Source of the DNA: WGMK01 sp046047315
GTDB taxonomy: Bacteria > Hydrogenedentota > Hydrogenedentia > Hydrogenedentales > JAEUWI01
Length of the DNA: 5,773 bases
NCBI GenBank assembly: GCA_046047315.1
Contig: JBJOID010000022.1
Coordinates: 1-5,773 of the forward strand
Direction: 5' to 3'
In this document: piece by piece, positions 1 to 5,773 of the stretch
Layout: every line of letters begins with the position of its first letter
Numbering within the stretch: position 1 is the stretch's first letter
Made by a program: the position numbers and the translations under genes
Notes under the pieces: model-generated
The model's input: the letters and a program-made list of their open reading frames with translations, nothing else
The model's database searches: none
What the model was told of the DNA's origin: nothing

Positions 1-680
1 AACAGCACCTCCCCCGCCGTCTCTGACTCCAGCATAAACACCTCGTCCCCGCTGAGGGCGGCGGCATCGCCCGGCTCCAACAATTCTCCGTTGAGCCGTA
101 TGCGACCCTCGGCCACATGCAGCCAGCGCCGCCGCGCGGGATCGTGGCCGCGATGCCGGGTTTCGCCCGCATCGAATACAGCGCGCAGGAATCGGGCATC
201 CTGATGAATGGTCAGTGCGCCATCCCCAGACACAGGGGAGGCAAGCAGCTGCCAGCCATCGTGAAGCGGCGCGAGCGCGGCCTCGAGTTCCTCGTACTCC
301 GGGTCGATGCCTTGCACGTCTGGCTGGATCCAGATCTGAAAGAAAGCGACCGGCTCGTCCCGGCTGGCGTTGTATTCGCTGTGAATCACACCGCGCCCCG
401 CGCTCATGCGCTGCAGTCGGCCCGCAGGAACCGCGCTTTCATGGCCCATGCTGTCGCGGTGGGCCAGAGCCCCCGAACGCACATAGGAGATGATCTCCAT
501 GTCGCGGTGTGGATGCGGATCGAAGCCGCCGCCCGGCCCCACCACGTCGTCGTTGATCACGCGCAGCGGACCGTAGCCCATCCAGTCGCGGTCGTAATAC
601 GAACCGAACGAAAAGCTGTGTCGGCTCTGCAGCCAGTCGATCCGGGTCTCTCCCCGTTCATGGCTTCTGCGAATCTTCAT
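1..680 (-). CDS. Pirin-family protein (bicupin), 3' end cut by window edge
   Basis: Translating the minus strand from the ATG at 680 gives 226 codons with no stop before the left edge. Pirins are cupin-fold metalloproteins; the bacterial YhhW/YhaK relatives run to about 230 residues, and some show quercetin 2,3-dioxygenase activity in vitro. The protein starts MKIRRSHERGE and carries the family's metal ligands: His56 and His58 in FDPHPHRDME, and His100 and Glu102 in GRGVIHSEYN. FFQIWIQP (about 113-120) is another conserved pirin stretch. The C-terminal cupin half (WLHVAEGRIRLNG, LEPGDAAAL) is present, and the sequence stops at GEVL, so probably only a few residues are missing. AAAGGAG at 693-687 lies 6 bases before the ATG and fixes the start. 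It lies 67 bases downstream of marR, with a MarR-type palindrome between them. Family assignment is firm; the substrate cannot be inferred. Confidence 0.93.
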   Translation of the reverse strand, partial: MKIRRSHERGETRIDWLQSRHSFSFGSYYDRDWMGYGPLRVINDDVVGPGGGFDPHPHRDMEIISYVRSGALAHRDSMGHESAVPAGRLQRMSAGRGVIHSEYNASRDEPVAFFQIWIQPDVQGIDPEYEELEAALAPLHDGWQLLASPVSGDGALTIHQDARFLRAVFDAGETRHRGHDPARRRWLHVAEGRIRLNGELLEPGDAAALSGDEVFMLESETAGEVL

Positions 681-706
681 GATGCTCTCCTTTCGATGGT
701 TGTCAT

Positions 707-726
707 TTACTTGATATATCAACTAA
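707..726. promoter_or_regulatory. Probable MarR operator in front of pirin
   Basis: A 20-base inverted repeat is centred between 716 and 717, with the perfect core TTGATATATCAA at 711-722 and 9 of 10 base pairs symmetric over 707-726. It lies 26 bases before the pirin start and ends 13 bases short of the ribosome binding site. Its core differs by one base from the palindrome before marR (1251-1276). AT-rich palindromes of this size are typical MarR-family sites. A bound dimer would sit over or just downstream of any pirin promoter. I could not find a convincing -35/-10 pair here, so pirin may also be read from the marR promoter. Confidence 0.72.
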
Positions 727-747
727 TAGGATGCAACAAAGGCGCGG

Positions 748-1221
748 CTATGCCTCGCCATCATCCTCCGCCACGCGTCGGGCCTCTCGCGACAAAGCGA
801 TGAGCTGTCGCAGTTGCGGATTGCCCAGATGCCCGAGGAGCTCCTTGTGCAGCCGTTCCACCGGGGCGTCGAGCGCGCGCAGCTTCTGGCGACCCAACGG
901 CGTGATGCGCACATGCACGACGCGGCGGTCTTCGCTGCAACGCTCACGCGCGATGAGGCCCGCCTCATCGAGCCGGTCGATCAAGCCCGTGATGGCGGGT
1001 GTGACCGTGATGAGGCGGCTGGCGATGTCCAGGCAGGCCAAAGGTTCACGCGCGCCGCGCAGGATGCGAAGCACGTTGTACTGCTGAGGCGTTAGGCCGT
1101 GACTGCGGAACAGCCGCGTGAAGTGGATCTGGAGACGGTCCGCCGTGCGCCAGAGATTCAACGTGGCCTCCTCCTCCAGCGAGCCATGCCTTGCTTCCTG
1201 CTTCGTGTCTTCAACTTCCAT
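748..1221 (-). CDS. MarR-family winged-helix transcriptional repressor
   Basis: This 157-residue protein has the length and layout of a MarR regulator, a dimeric DNA-binding protein that usually leaves its operator when it binds a phenolic ligand or is oxidised. Helical dimerisation segments lie at about 15-40 and 115-150. The winged helix covers about 43-110: LTPQQYNVLRIL, the recognition helix around ITVTPAITGLIDRLDEAGLI (71-90), and the wing ARERCSEDRRVVHVRITPLG (91-110) with the family's DRR signature. Cys63 and Cys95 are the only cysteines; Cys95 is in the wing, so redox sensing is possible but unproven. The frame is open up to an ATG at 1269, but that start would lie upstream of the predicted promoter. 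The ATG at 1221 has GGAG at 1233-1230 with an 8-base spacer and is preferred. The paired palindromes before this gene and before pirin suggest autoregulation and control of pirin. Confidence 0.92.
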   Translation of the reverse strand: MEVEDTKQEARHGSLEEEATLNLWRTADRLQIHFTRLFRSHGLTPQQYNVLRILRGAREPLACLDIASRLITVTPAITGLIDRLDEAGLIARERCSEDRRVVHVRITPLGRQKLRALDAPVERLHKELLGHLGNPQLRQLIALSREARRVAEDDGEA

Positions 1222-1240
1222 GCTTTCTTCTCCGGTATTT

Positions 1241-1269
1241 AGTTTACCACCAATTAGTTGATATGTCAA
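1241..1269 (-). promoter_or_regulatory. Promoter of marR, sigma-70 type
   Basis: Reading the minus strand, a perfect -35 box TTGACA (1269-1264) is followed by a 17-base spacer and the -10 box TAAACT (1246-1241), which matches TATAAT at 4 of 6 positions. TGG just before the -10 box adds an extended -10 element. Transcription would begin near 1235, giving a leader of about a dozen bases that contains little more than the ribosome binding site. The operator palindrome covers the -35 box and most of the spacer. Confidence 0.68.
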
Positions 1270-1276
1270 TTAATTG
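1251..1276. promoter_or_regulatory. Probable MarR operator in front of marR
   Basis: A 26-base inverted repeat is centred between 1263 and 1264, with 11 of 13 base pairs symmetric. The core is TTGATATGTCAA (1258-1269), flanked by CAATTAG on the left and TTAATTG on the right. It overlaps the -35 box and spacer of the predicted marR promoter, where a bound repressor would exclude RNA polymerase. The core matches the palindrome before pirin at 11 of 12 bases, which supports one regulator acting at both sites. Confidence 0.76.
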
Positions 1277-1305
1277 AGCAGAAAGCAAAGCGCATAGAGC
1301 GGGGA

Positions 1306-2001
1306 TTACTCGCAGTCCTTGCGCTTCTGGAAGATAAAGTAGTGTTGGGCGGGCAGGAATTCGAGGAGGTCCACCAGCTCGAAGCCGGCGGGATTCCACT
1401 CGGCGAGCACTTGCCGGATAGACATTCGGTGTTCGAGCTTGATGTGGGCGGCGGTTTCCCCATCGAGGCGGTATTCGATCAAGGCGACCTTGCCGCCGGG
1501 CTTAAGGGTGCGGCGCATGTCGGCGAGCATGGCCTTGGGATCCTGGAATTCGTGGTAGGTGTCCACGAGCAGAATCCAGTCGACGCTGGCGTCGGGCAGG
1601 CCAGTGGCGTTGTCCTGGCCGAGCACGGGATTGATGATGCCGTCCACGCCATCGCGCACGGCGTAATCCTTGAGGAGCTCGAGCATCTCGGGCTGCACAT
1701 CGACCCCGTGGACCACGCCGCCCGGAGCGACCAGTTTGGCCATGCGGCGGGCGAAGAAGCCGGTGCCCACGCCAATGTCGGCCACCACGTCGCCGGGCTT
1801 GAGCCCCATCTGGGCGATGACGCGGTCGGGCTGCTCTTCAATTTCGCGCTCGGGACGCTCCAGCCAGGCCGCGCCGATGTAGGTCATGATGGGTGCCGGG
1901 GGACGCTTGGTTTCCGGGGGCGTGGCGGGGGCTGCGGGTTCCTCGGCTGGCAGCAGGGGGGCGGCCAAGAGGGCTAGCAGGACGAATCGCTTGATGTGCA
2001 T
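1306..2001 (-). CDS. Class I SAM-dependent methyltransferase with N-terminal signal peptide
   Basis: The 231-residue protein has a Rossmann-fold methyltransferase domain over about 55-215. Motif I is VADIGVGTGFFARRMA (73-88), the acidic residue expected to bind the SAM ribose is Asp101 in GVDVQPEML, the adenine-side segment is GQDNATGLP (128-136), and motif IV-like LLVDTYHEFQDP is at 144-155. LKPGGKVALIEYR follows as the usual strand after helix D. The N-terminus MHIKRFVLLALLAAPLLPAEE looks like a Sec signal peptide, followed by a Pro/Ala-rich linker to about residue 37. Signal peptides do occur in some methyltransferases annotated only as predicted (COG4798-like), but SAM outside the cytoplasm is not expected, so location and substrate are open. 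AAGGAG at 2012-2007 with a 5-base spacer fixes the start. It is the last gene of a tight three-gene unit, 19 bases after the unknown exported protein. Confidence 0.88.
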   Translation of the reverse strand: MHIKRFVLLALLAAPLLPAEEPAAPATPPETKRPPAPIMTYIGAAWLERPEREIEEQPDRVIAQMGLKPGDVVADIGVGTGFFARRMAKLVAPGGVVHGVDVQPEMLELLKDYAVRDGVDGIINPVLGQDNATGLPDASVDWILLVDTYHEFQDPKAMLADMRRTLKPGGKVALIEYRLDGETAAHIKLEHRMSIRQVLAEWNPAGFELVDLLEFLPAQHYFIFQKRKDCE

Positions 2002-2020
2002 GCGTGCTCCTTGCGCCGCG

Positions 2021-2710
2021 TCAGGGCTCGGGTGCGGCCTCTGGGGCAGCCTCCGAGGCTGGCGGCGTATAGGGCGTTATACCCGATTCCGCCACCGCAA
2101 AGAACAGAAGGGCGGGAGCCTCGGGCGGCGCCGGGCCATAAACCACGGTGCGCCCGAGGGGATGCTTCGCGGCGGCCGCGCCCAGCAGCACGGAGGATTG
2201 CGCGACAAAGAGGTAGTCGATCGGGTCGTCCACGAAGAGGGCAAGGGTGAGGCGGAGGTCGTCCATAGGCTCATGGCGTGCGGCGAGACCCACGGACCAG
2301 CGGCCGGCGCGGTGGGCGCGCCGGGCCTCGTGCAGTTGCGCCACGCCCGCGCCGGAAGGGCTCTGGCAGAGAACGAGATAATGCTCTTTGCCTTGGACGA
2401 CCTGAATCGGCGCGGCGTCGCAGTAGTAGGGCGCGGCCAGCACGGGCTTCTCGACGCCCTGAATCTGCTCCGCCGTGAAGGCAACCCAAGGCTGCGGCGC
2501 AAGCAGCAGCAACGACGCATCCGACTGTGCGTATTCCGAGAGCACAGCGGCGAGGGCCTCCGGCGTGGTGGGCGCGGCAAAGGCGAGGAGGTAGTCACGC
2601 GCGGGTGGAGGCGGCGATGATGCCTCACCAGCAGGTGCGCCCGCTTCCTGCGAGAAAGCCCCTAGCGCCGGCAGCAGCGCAAGCGCGAGCAGGAGGACGG
2701 ACTTGGTCAT
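2021..2710 (-). CDS. Small exported protein of unknown function
   Basis: I do not recognise this 229-residue protein. It begins MTKSVLLLALALLPALGAFSQEAG, a good Sec signal peptide with likely cleavage after AFS (about residue 19-20). A Pro/Ala-rich linker runs to about residue 38 and a folded region of mixed character to about 213, and the C-terminus is a low-complexity tail rich in Pro, Ala and Glu. The mature part has two cysteines, Cys97 and Cys115, which could form a disulfide. The opening of the folded part (about 48-80) alternates a helix (PEALAAVLSEYAQS) with a strand (ASLLLLAPQ), but no catalytic motif stands out. The chosen ATG overlaps the stop codon of the propeller gene as ATGA, a sign of translational coupling, with GGAG at 2723-2720. 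An ATG five codons upstream (2725) is possible and would only lengthen the signal peptide. A lineage-specific envelope protein working with its neighbours is the best guess. Confidence 0.78.
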   Translation of the reverse strand: MTKSVLLLALALLPALGAFSQEAGAPAGEASSPPPPARDYLLAFAAPTTPEALAAVLSEYAQSDASLLLLAPQPWVAFTAEQIQGVEKPVLAAPYYCDAAPIQVVQGKEHYLVLCQSPSGAGVAQLHEARRAHRAGRWSVGLAARHEPMDDLRLTLALFVDDPIDYLFVAQSSVLLGAAAAKHPLGRTVVYGPAPPEAPALLFFAVAESGITPYTPPASEAAPEAAPEP

Positions 2711-3912
2711 TTGCGGGGTCTCCATGCCGGCGCCCAGCAGGCTTTGCCTTCCGGGCCGGGCAAGCGCGACCACGCTTCGTCTTCCGTGTCAAACACCGCG
2801 ATGGCGGTGGCATTCTCGGAGCCGGTCACGCAGGCCAGCTTATCGCCCTTGGGCGACCACGAAGGCGACCAGTACGCTGCGTCATTCTCGCGCGGTAGGA
2901 GGATGACCTGCTGGGTGTCGGCCATCATGCGGCACAGGCCGCGCTTTCCCTCGCGAAACGTCTCGGCGGCGATCCAGCGTCCATTCGCCGCCCACACGGG
3001 GTTCCAATCCGCCGCGCGATGGTTGCTCCGGTTGCGCAGGCCATACTGGTCGAGCAGATAGATTTCGCGGTCGCCGCCCAGGTCCGACTCGAAGGCGATG
3101 CGGGTGCCGCCGGGACTGACGCTGGGATTCCATTCGGAATAGCGGATGCTGGGCGGAGCATCCGGTACGAAGGCCAGCACGGGAACGGCCTGCGTTTCCG
3201 TGAGCAACAGCAGCTCGGTGGTCAGCCCATCGGGTCCCGCATCGAGCCCGATGGCAAAGAGGGCGCGCGTGGGACCGCCGCTCAGCGCCTCGCCCGTGCT
3301 CAGGCCCGATTCCCGCCGCACCGCCTCCACATCCACGCCGGGCACCTCACCGGTCTTGGCAGGATCGATGGAGAGCAGGAGCCGGGGGTTGGGCAGCCAC
3401 ACGGGCTGGTAGAGCGCGCGTCGCGCTCCCCCCCACACCTGCTGTGCGCCGGTCTCGCGGTCTATCACCAAGAGGGCGCTCTGCTGTGGCTCCTCCTTGT
3501 AGGCTTCGCAGGCAATGTAGCGGCCATCGGGAGAGAGCGCGGGATGGCGATACCGGAAATAGCCGTCGCCCAAGCTTCCGTCGACACGGGCGCCGGCCTC
3601 GTCCCATGCGCTCCAAGTGACGTGATGGCGCTCCGTTTTGGAGTCAATGCCCTCGTAGGCCAGCACCCTGCCGTCGCGCGACCAGGCGGGCCGAGTATCG
3701 GGAACACAGCGCCCCAGCGAGATGGGCGCTGCTTCAGCCTTAGGGTCCAGCAAGAGGATCTCAGCGCCGTGCTGGTTTCCGGCTACGCAGGCAATCCAAT
3801 CCAGCGGCTCGGCATGGGTGCAGGGCGCCAGCAAGAGGGCCAGCGCAAAGAAGCGCCGGGCGCGGGATGGTTCCCTGCGCCCGGCGAGCAATGACGTTAC
3901 AATCCGAACCAC
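2707..3912 (-). CDS. Exported TolB-like beta-propeller protein (PD40 repeats)
   Basis: From the GTG at 3912 the protein is 401 residues. It has repeated PD40/WD40-like blades marked by P-x-W/L/V-S-x-x-G followed by a hydrophobic strand: PAWSRDGRVLAYEG (about 75), PALSPDGRYIACEA (124), PVWLPNPRLLLS (170), PSVSPGGTRIAFES (263), PVWAANGRWIAAET (305), PSWSPKGDKLACVT (350) and a closing PAWRP (396). This pattern occurs in the TolB propeller and many periplasmic relatives, usually as a binding scaffold. There is no TolB N-terminal domain, so it should not be called TolB. A signal peptide (RRFFALALLLAPCTHA, cleavage before EPLDW) implies export. The start is uncertain: GTG at 3912 has AAGG only 2 bases away, TTG at 3891 has no clear ribosome binding site, and ATG at 3978 would overlap the upstream gene by 62 bases. 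The end overlaps the next gene by four bases. Confidence 0.85.
   Translation of the reverse strand: MVRIVTSLLAGRREPSRARRFFALALLLAPCTHAEPLDWIACVAGNQHGAEILLLDPKAEAAPISLGRCVPDTRPAWSRDGRVLAYEGIDSKTERHHVTWSAWDEAGARVDGSLGDGYFRYRHPALSPDGRYIACEAYKEEPQQSALLVIDRETGAQQVWGGARRALYQPVWLPNPRLLLSIDPAKTGEVPGVDVEAVRRESGLSTGEALSGGPTRALFAIGLDAGPDGLTTELLLLTETQAVPVLAFVPDAPPSIRYSEWNPSVSPGGTRIAFESDLGGDREIYLLDQYGLRNRSNHRAADWNPVWAANGRWIAAETFREGKRGLCRMMADTQQVILLPRENDAAYWSPSWSPKGDKLACVTGSENATAIAVFDTEDEAWSRLPGPEGKACWAPAWRPRK
3847..3886 (-). terminator. Intrinsic terminator after the dockerin gene
   Basis: On the minus strand, CGCCGGGCGC (3886-3877) and GCGCCCGGCG (3863-3854) form a perfect 10-base-pair stem. It is extended inward, past one unpaired A, by GGGA/TCCC around an ACCA loop, and is followed by CTTCTTT (3853-3847). 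The hairpin starts 30 bases after the stop codon of the dockerin gene. The T tract is interrupted by a C, so termination may be partial. The hairpin lies within the 5' end of the propeller reading frame, upstream of its hydrophobic signal segment. Confidence 0.66.
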
Positions 3913-3916
3913 GGCC

Positions 3917-5773
3917 TTAGCGAAGCAGCGCCCGGTTGACCACCAACTGAAGATCGGCGGCGTTAACCTGGCCGTCACCGTTGATATCCAGCGACTTCAC
4001 GGCCTTCTCCAAGGCCTTCGCGCTGTCCAGAACGGCGCCCGCGACAATCTGAATATCAACCGCGTCGACCTTGCCGTCGCCGTTCACGTCTTCCTCGTCG
4101 AGTTCGTCAAGCGAGTTCACATAGCGGAAGGCGCGGGGCAGCACGCCCGTGCCCTTGGTGGTACGCACGGACACATCCACCGTTCCAGCGGGCCTCAGCG
4201 GCGCAGTCACTTCGAGCTCGTTGTCGGAAATGGTGCGCACGTTGGTGGCGGCGGTGCCTCCAAAGGCCACTCCAAGCGGCGCACCGAGACGGGCGCCGCG
4301 AATCCGCACCACGGTGCCACCCGTGGTCAGGCCGACGGCGGGCGTGAGCGATTCGATAATCGGAATCTCCACCACGGTGACGAAGGGAGAGATGGCTTCC
4401 TCGCCCGCGATGAGGTTCTTGGTGAGGGGAATCACCCGGAAGTGCCACACCTCCCCGGCGCGGGTGGCATTCGCGGGAACGGTAAGCGCGTCGTTCAGGC
4501 TGGGAATCAACTCGCCGTTCCGGAACCAGCGCACGATCGACGGGCCCTCACCAAAGGTGTTGGGGTCATCATCAAGCTTCGGATGGAAATATTCATACGA
4601 GGCAAACATCGGGCGATCCGAACTGATGAGACGGCTCTCGAGCGGATCCTCGTTGGGCGCGCCGGTGGAGATGCCGAGGTTGTCCACCTCGGGCGATACG
4701 ATGGCCTCACCCACAATGATGCGGATGTCCTGGTACGCACGCTCGCTGCCCTGGCGTGCGGTCACACGGAAGGTGCTCGATCCCACGTCGGAAGCAGTCG
4801 TCTGCCACCGAAGCACCCCGCTGCCGTCGCCGTTGTCGCCGAAGGGCGGCGCGCCGGGACGCGTCCACTCGGCGGAAAGGATCGGGGTGCCCTCCAGTTG
4901 GATGTCCGGAATCGCACGCACATTGATCTCGACCAGCTCGCCCTCGTCAACCGTCACCGGCGCCACGGGCTGGAAGTGCAGCTTGGACGGCAAGGCGCCC
5001 AGCGCAGAGAAGTCCACCAGCGCGAGCGTTGAGTCGAGCCCGGGGAAGAGCTGCTGCGGGGCCTGCGGCACACCGCGTCCATCGGAGATACCCACGAAGC
5101 TGGTGGGCACGGCCACGCTCTTGTAGGTGAAGCGAATCATGCCGCTGAAGAAGAGCTCCATCTGGAAGGAACTGCTCTGGCCCGGCGCGAAGATGGTGCC
5201 GCCCGACACGGCGGGCACGTTCTCGAAGGTGAAGACCAGACGGTCATCCAAGGGGCGCGCCCAGACCTGGCCGCCATTGGTCGGCGCAAAATCGGCAAAT
5301 AGGCCCGAGATGCGCGGAATGGCGAAATGCTCAAGAATGCCCGGCCGGCTCAAGGGGCTATCGAAGGGCACCTGCTGGAAACTCACGAAACCATTGGCGT
5401 GGATGAACAGGCGCGAGTAGTCGCGGCCGAAATAGGGGAAGCGGTCCGAGCCGAGGTTAAAGGCGAAGGTGCCCTCGTCGGAGAGCGGCAGGTTGAAGGA
5501 ACCGCCGTTCGCGTCCTCGCGCGGCACGGGGAAGTCGCGGATGTTGCGCAGAATGCTCGCCTCGTAGGCCTCATAGCCGGAGTAGCCCACCTCGCGGTTC
5601 AGTTCGTCCACCGCAGGGCCCACCGGCGTGAAGGTGATCTGCGAGAACTGCAGGTCGAAGGGCGTCCCCAGTCCGCCGGTGCCGGTCGCGGCGAAAGGCT
5701 CGCTCAGCACCACCGGAGCATCGTCGCCCGCGACGACCGTCGCGAAGGACACCTGCGTGAGCCCGGTGTTAAA
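3917..5773 (-). CDS. Large secreted multidomain protein with TIG and C-terminal dockerin, 5' end missing
   Basis: The frame is open to the right edge (it begins FNTGLTQVSFAT), so only the last 618 residues are visible. A GTG at 5752 is unlikely to be the real start. Visible residues about 1-245 form a beta-rich region (SRLFIHANGFVSF, LFADFAPTNGG, FQMELFFSGMIRFTYKSV, FVGISDGRG) like the module seen beside subtilisin-like or nidogen-like domains in secreted bacterial proteins, so a catalytic domain may lie upstream. Ig-like modules follow: about 260-355 (VTVDEGELVEINVRA, SSTFRVTARQG) and 360-465 (IVRWFRNGELI, RAGEVWHFRVIP). A TIG/IPT domain lies at about 471-552 (LTPAVGLTTGGTVVRIRG, VAFGGTAATNV). 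The C-terminus is a type I dockerin with calcium loops DVNGDGKVDAVD (562-573) and DINGDGQVNAAD (596-607). Dockerins bind cohesins in cellulosomes, but in many bacteria without cellulosomes they end other secreted proteins. The role is likely extracellular binding or degradation. Confidence 0.88.
   Translation of the reverse strand, partial: FNTGLTQVSFATVVAGDDAPVVLSEPFAATGTGGLGTPFDLQFSQITFTPVGPAVDELNREVGYSGYEAYEASILRNIRDFPVPREDANGGSFNLPLSDEGTFAFNLGSDRFPYFGRDYSRLFIHANGFVSFQQVPFDSPLSRPGILEHFAIPRISGLFADFAPTNGGQVWARPLDDRLVFTFENVPAVSGGTIFAPGQSSSFQMELFFSGMIRFTYKSVAVPTSFVGISDGRGVPQAPQQLFPGLDSTLALVDFSALGALPSKLHFQPVAPVTVDEGELVEINVRAIPDIQLEGTPILSAEWTRPGAPPFGDNGDGSGVLRWQTTASDVGSSTFRVTARQGSERAYQDIRIIVGEAIVSPEVDNLGISTGAPNEDPLESRLISSDRPMFASYEYFHPKLDDDPNTFGEGPSIVRWFRNGELIPSLNDALTVPANATRAGEVWHFRVIPLTKNLIAGEEAISPFVTVVEIPIIESLTPAVGLTTGGTVVRIRGARLGAPLGVAFGGTAATNVRTISDNELEVTAPLRPAGTVDVSVRTTKGTGVLPRAFRYVNSLDELDEEDVNGDGKVDAVDIQIVAGAVLDSAKALEKAVKSLDINGDGQVNAADLQLVVNRALLR
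3953..4090 (-). other. Dockerin type I module: two EF-hand-like calcium loops
   Basis: Two 12-residue loops, DVNGDGKVDAVD (codons 4090-4055) and DINGDGQVNAAD (codons 3988-3953), have Asp/Asn at calcium positions 1, 3, 5 and 9 and Asp at 12. They are 34 residues apart, longer than the roughly 23-residue helix-linked spacing of many cellulosomal dockerins, because the linker holds an extra helix-like stretch (DSAKALEKAVKSL). Each loop is followed by a hydrophobic helix (IQIVAGAVL, LQLVVNRALL). The module closes the protein three codons after the second helix begins to fade, which is the usual terminal position. Confidence 0.85.

Noticed and set aside
117..803. Plus-strand open frame of 228 codons at the left end
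   Set aside because: It is antisense to pirin, which has intact metal ligands and a strong ribosome binding site, and it runs through both the pirin operator and the end of marR.
1270..1305. Possible terminator between the methyltransferase and marR
   Set aside because: The 36 bases contain T-rich runs on the minus strand but I found no stable stem before them. The only inverted repeat nearby is the operator.
1258..1977. Plus-strand open frame of 239 codons
   Set aside because: It is antisense to the methyltransferase, which has its full set of motifs; the His/Gly/Val-rich plus-strand product resembles typical shadow translation.
3790..3840. Lipoprotein signal in the propeller protein (LLLAPCTHA)
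   Set aside because: The residue before the cysteine is proline, which does not fit the lipobox (usually Gly, Ala or Ser), and THA before EP suits ordinary signal peptidase cleavage.
2707..3912. Naming the propeller gene tolB
   Set aside because: It has PD40 blades but no TolB N-terminal domain, and no tolA, tolQ, tolR or pal is nearby.
3722..5032. Long plus-strand open frame of 436 codons
   Set aside because: It lies antisense to the dockerin protein and the start of the propeller gene, whose frames carry clear domains. The plus-strand product shows no recognisable motif and is a by-product of high GC content.

Overview
All genes in this GC-rich window lie on the minus strand, so transcription runs from high to low coordinates. 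In that order they are: the C-terminal 618 codons of a large secreted dockerin protein that enters from the right edge; an exported TolB-like beta-propeller protein; a small exported protein I do not recognise; a class I SAM-dependent methyltransferase that unexpectedly carries a signal peptide; a MarR-family repressor; and a pirin-family protein cut by the left edge.

Right part (3917-5773). The dockerin protein has an N-terminal region resembling the beta-sandwich found after some bacterial subtilisin-like domains, then Ig-like modules, a TIG/IPT domain and a two-loop dockerin at its C-terminus. A strong hairpin with a T-rich tail (3847-3886) follows its stop codon. This looks like an intrinsic terminator, yet it sits inside the 5' end of the next reading frame.

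Middle (1306-3912). The propeller, the unknown protein and the methyltransferase are packed as an operon: an ATGA overlap joins the first two, and 19 bases with a strong ribosome binding site separate the second and third. All three have plausible signal peptides, so the operon seems to supply cell-envelope proteins. Their shared role cannot be told from sequence.

Left part (1-1276). marR and pirin form a second unit. Each is preceded by an AT-rich palindrome with a nearly identical core (TTGATATGTCAA before marR, TTGATATATCAA before pirin). The marR copy overlaps the -35 and spacer of a near-consensus promoter. This suggests that the MarR protein represses itself and controls pirin in response to an unknown, possibly oxidative or aromatic, signal.

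The organism is probably a Gram-negative bacterium with high GC content. A non-cellulosomal dockerin with TIG and Ig-like modules, an exported methyltransferase and PD40 propellers fit groups such as Planctomycetota, Hydrogenedentota or Acidobacteriota. That placement is inference; no rRNA or marker gene is present. I saw no tRNA, CRISPR array, insertion sequence or phage gene. The window looks like ordinary chromosome, with the regulatory signals and the exported operon as its most interesting parts.
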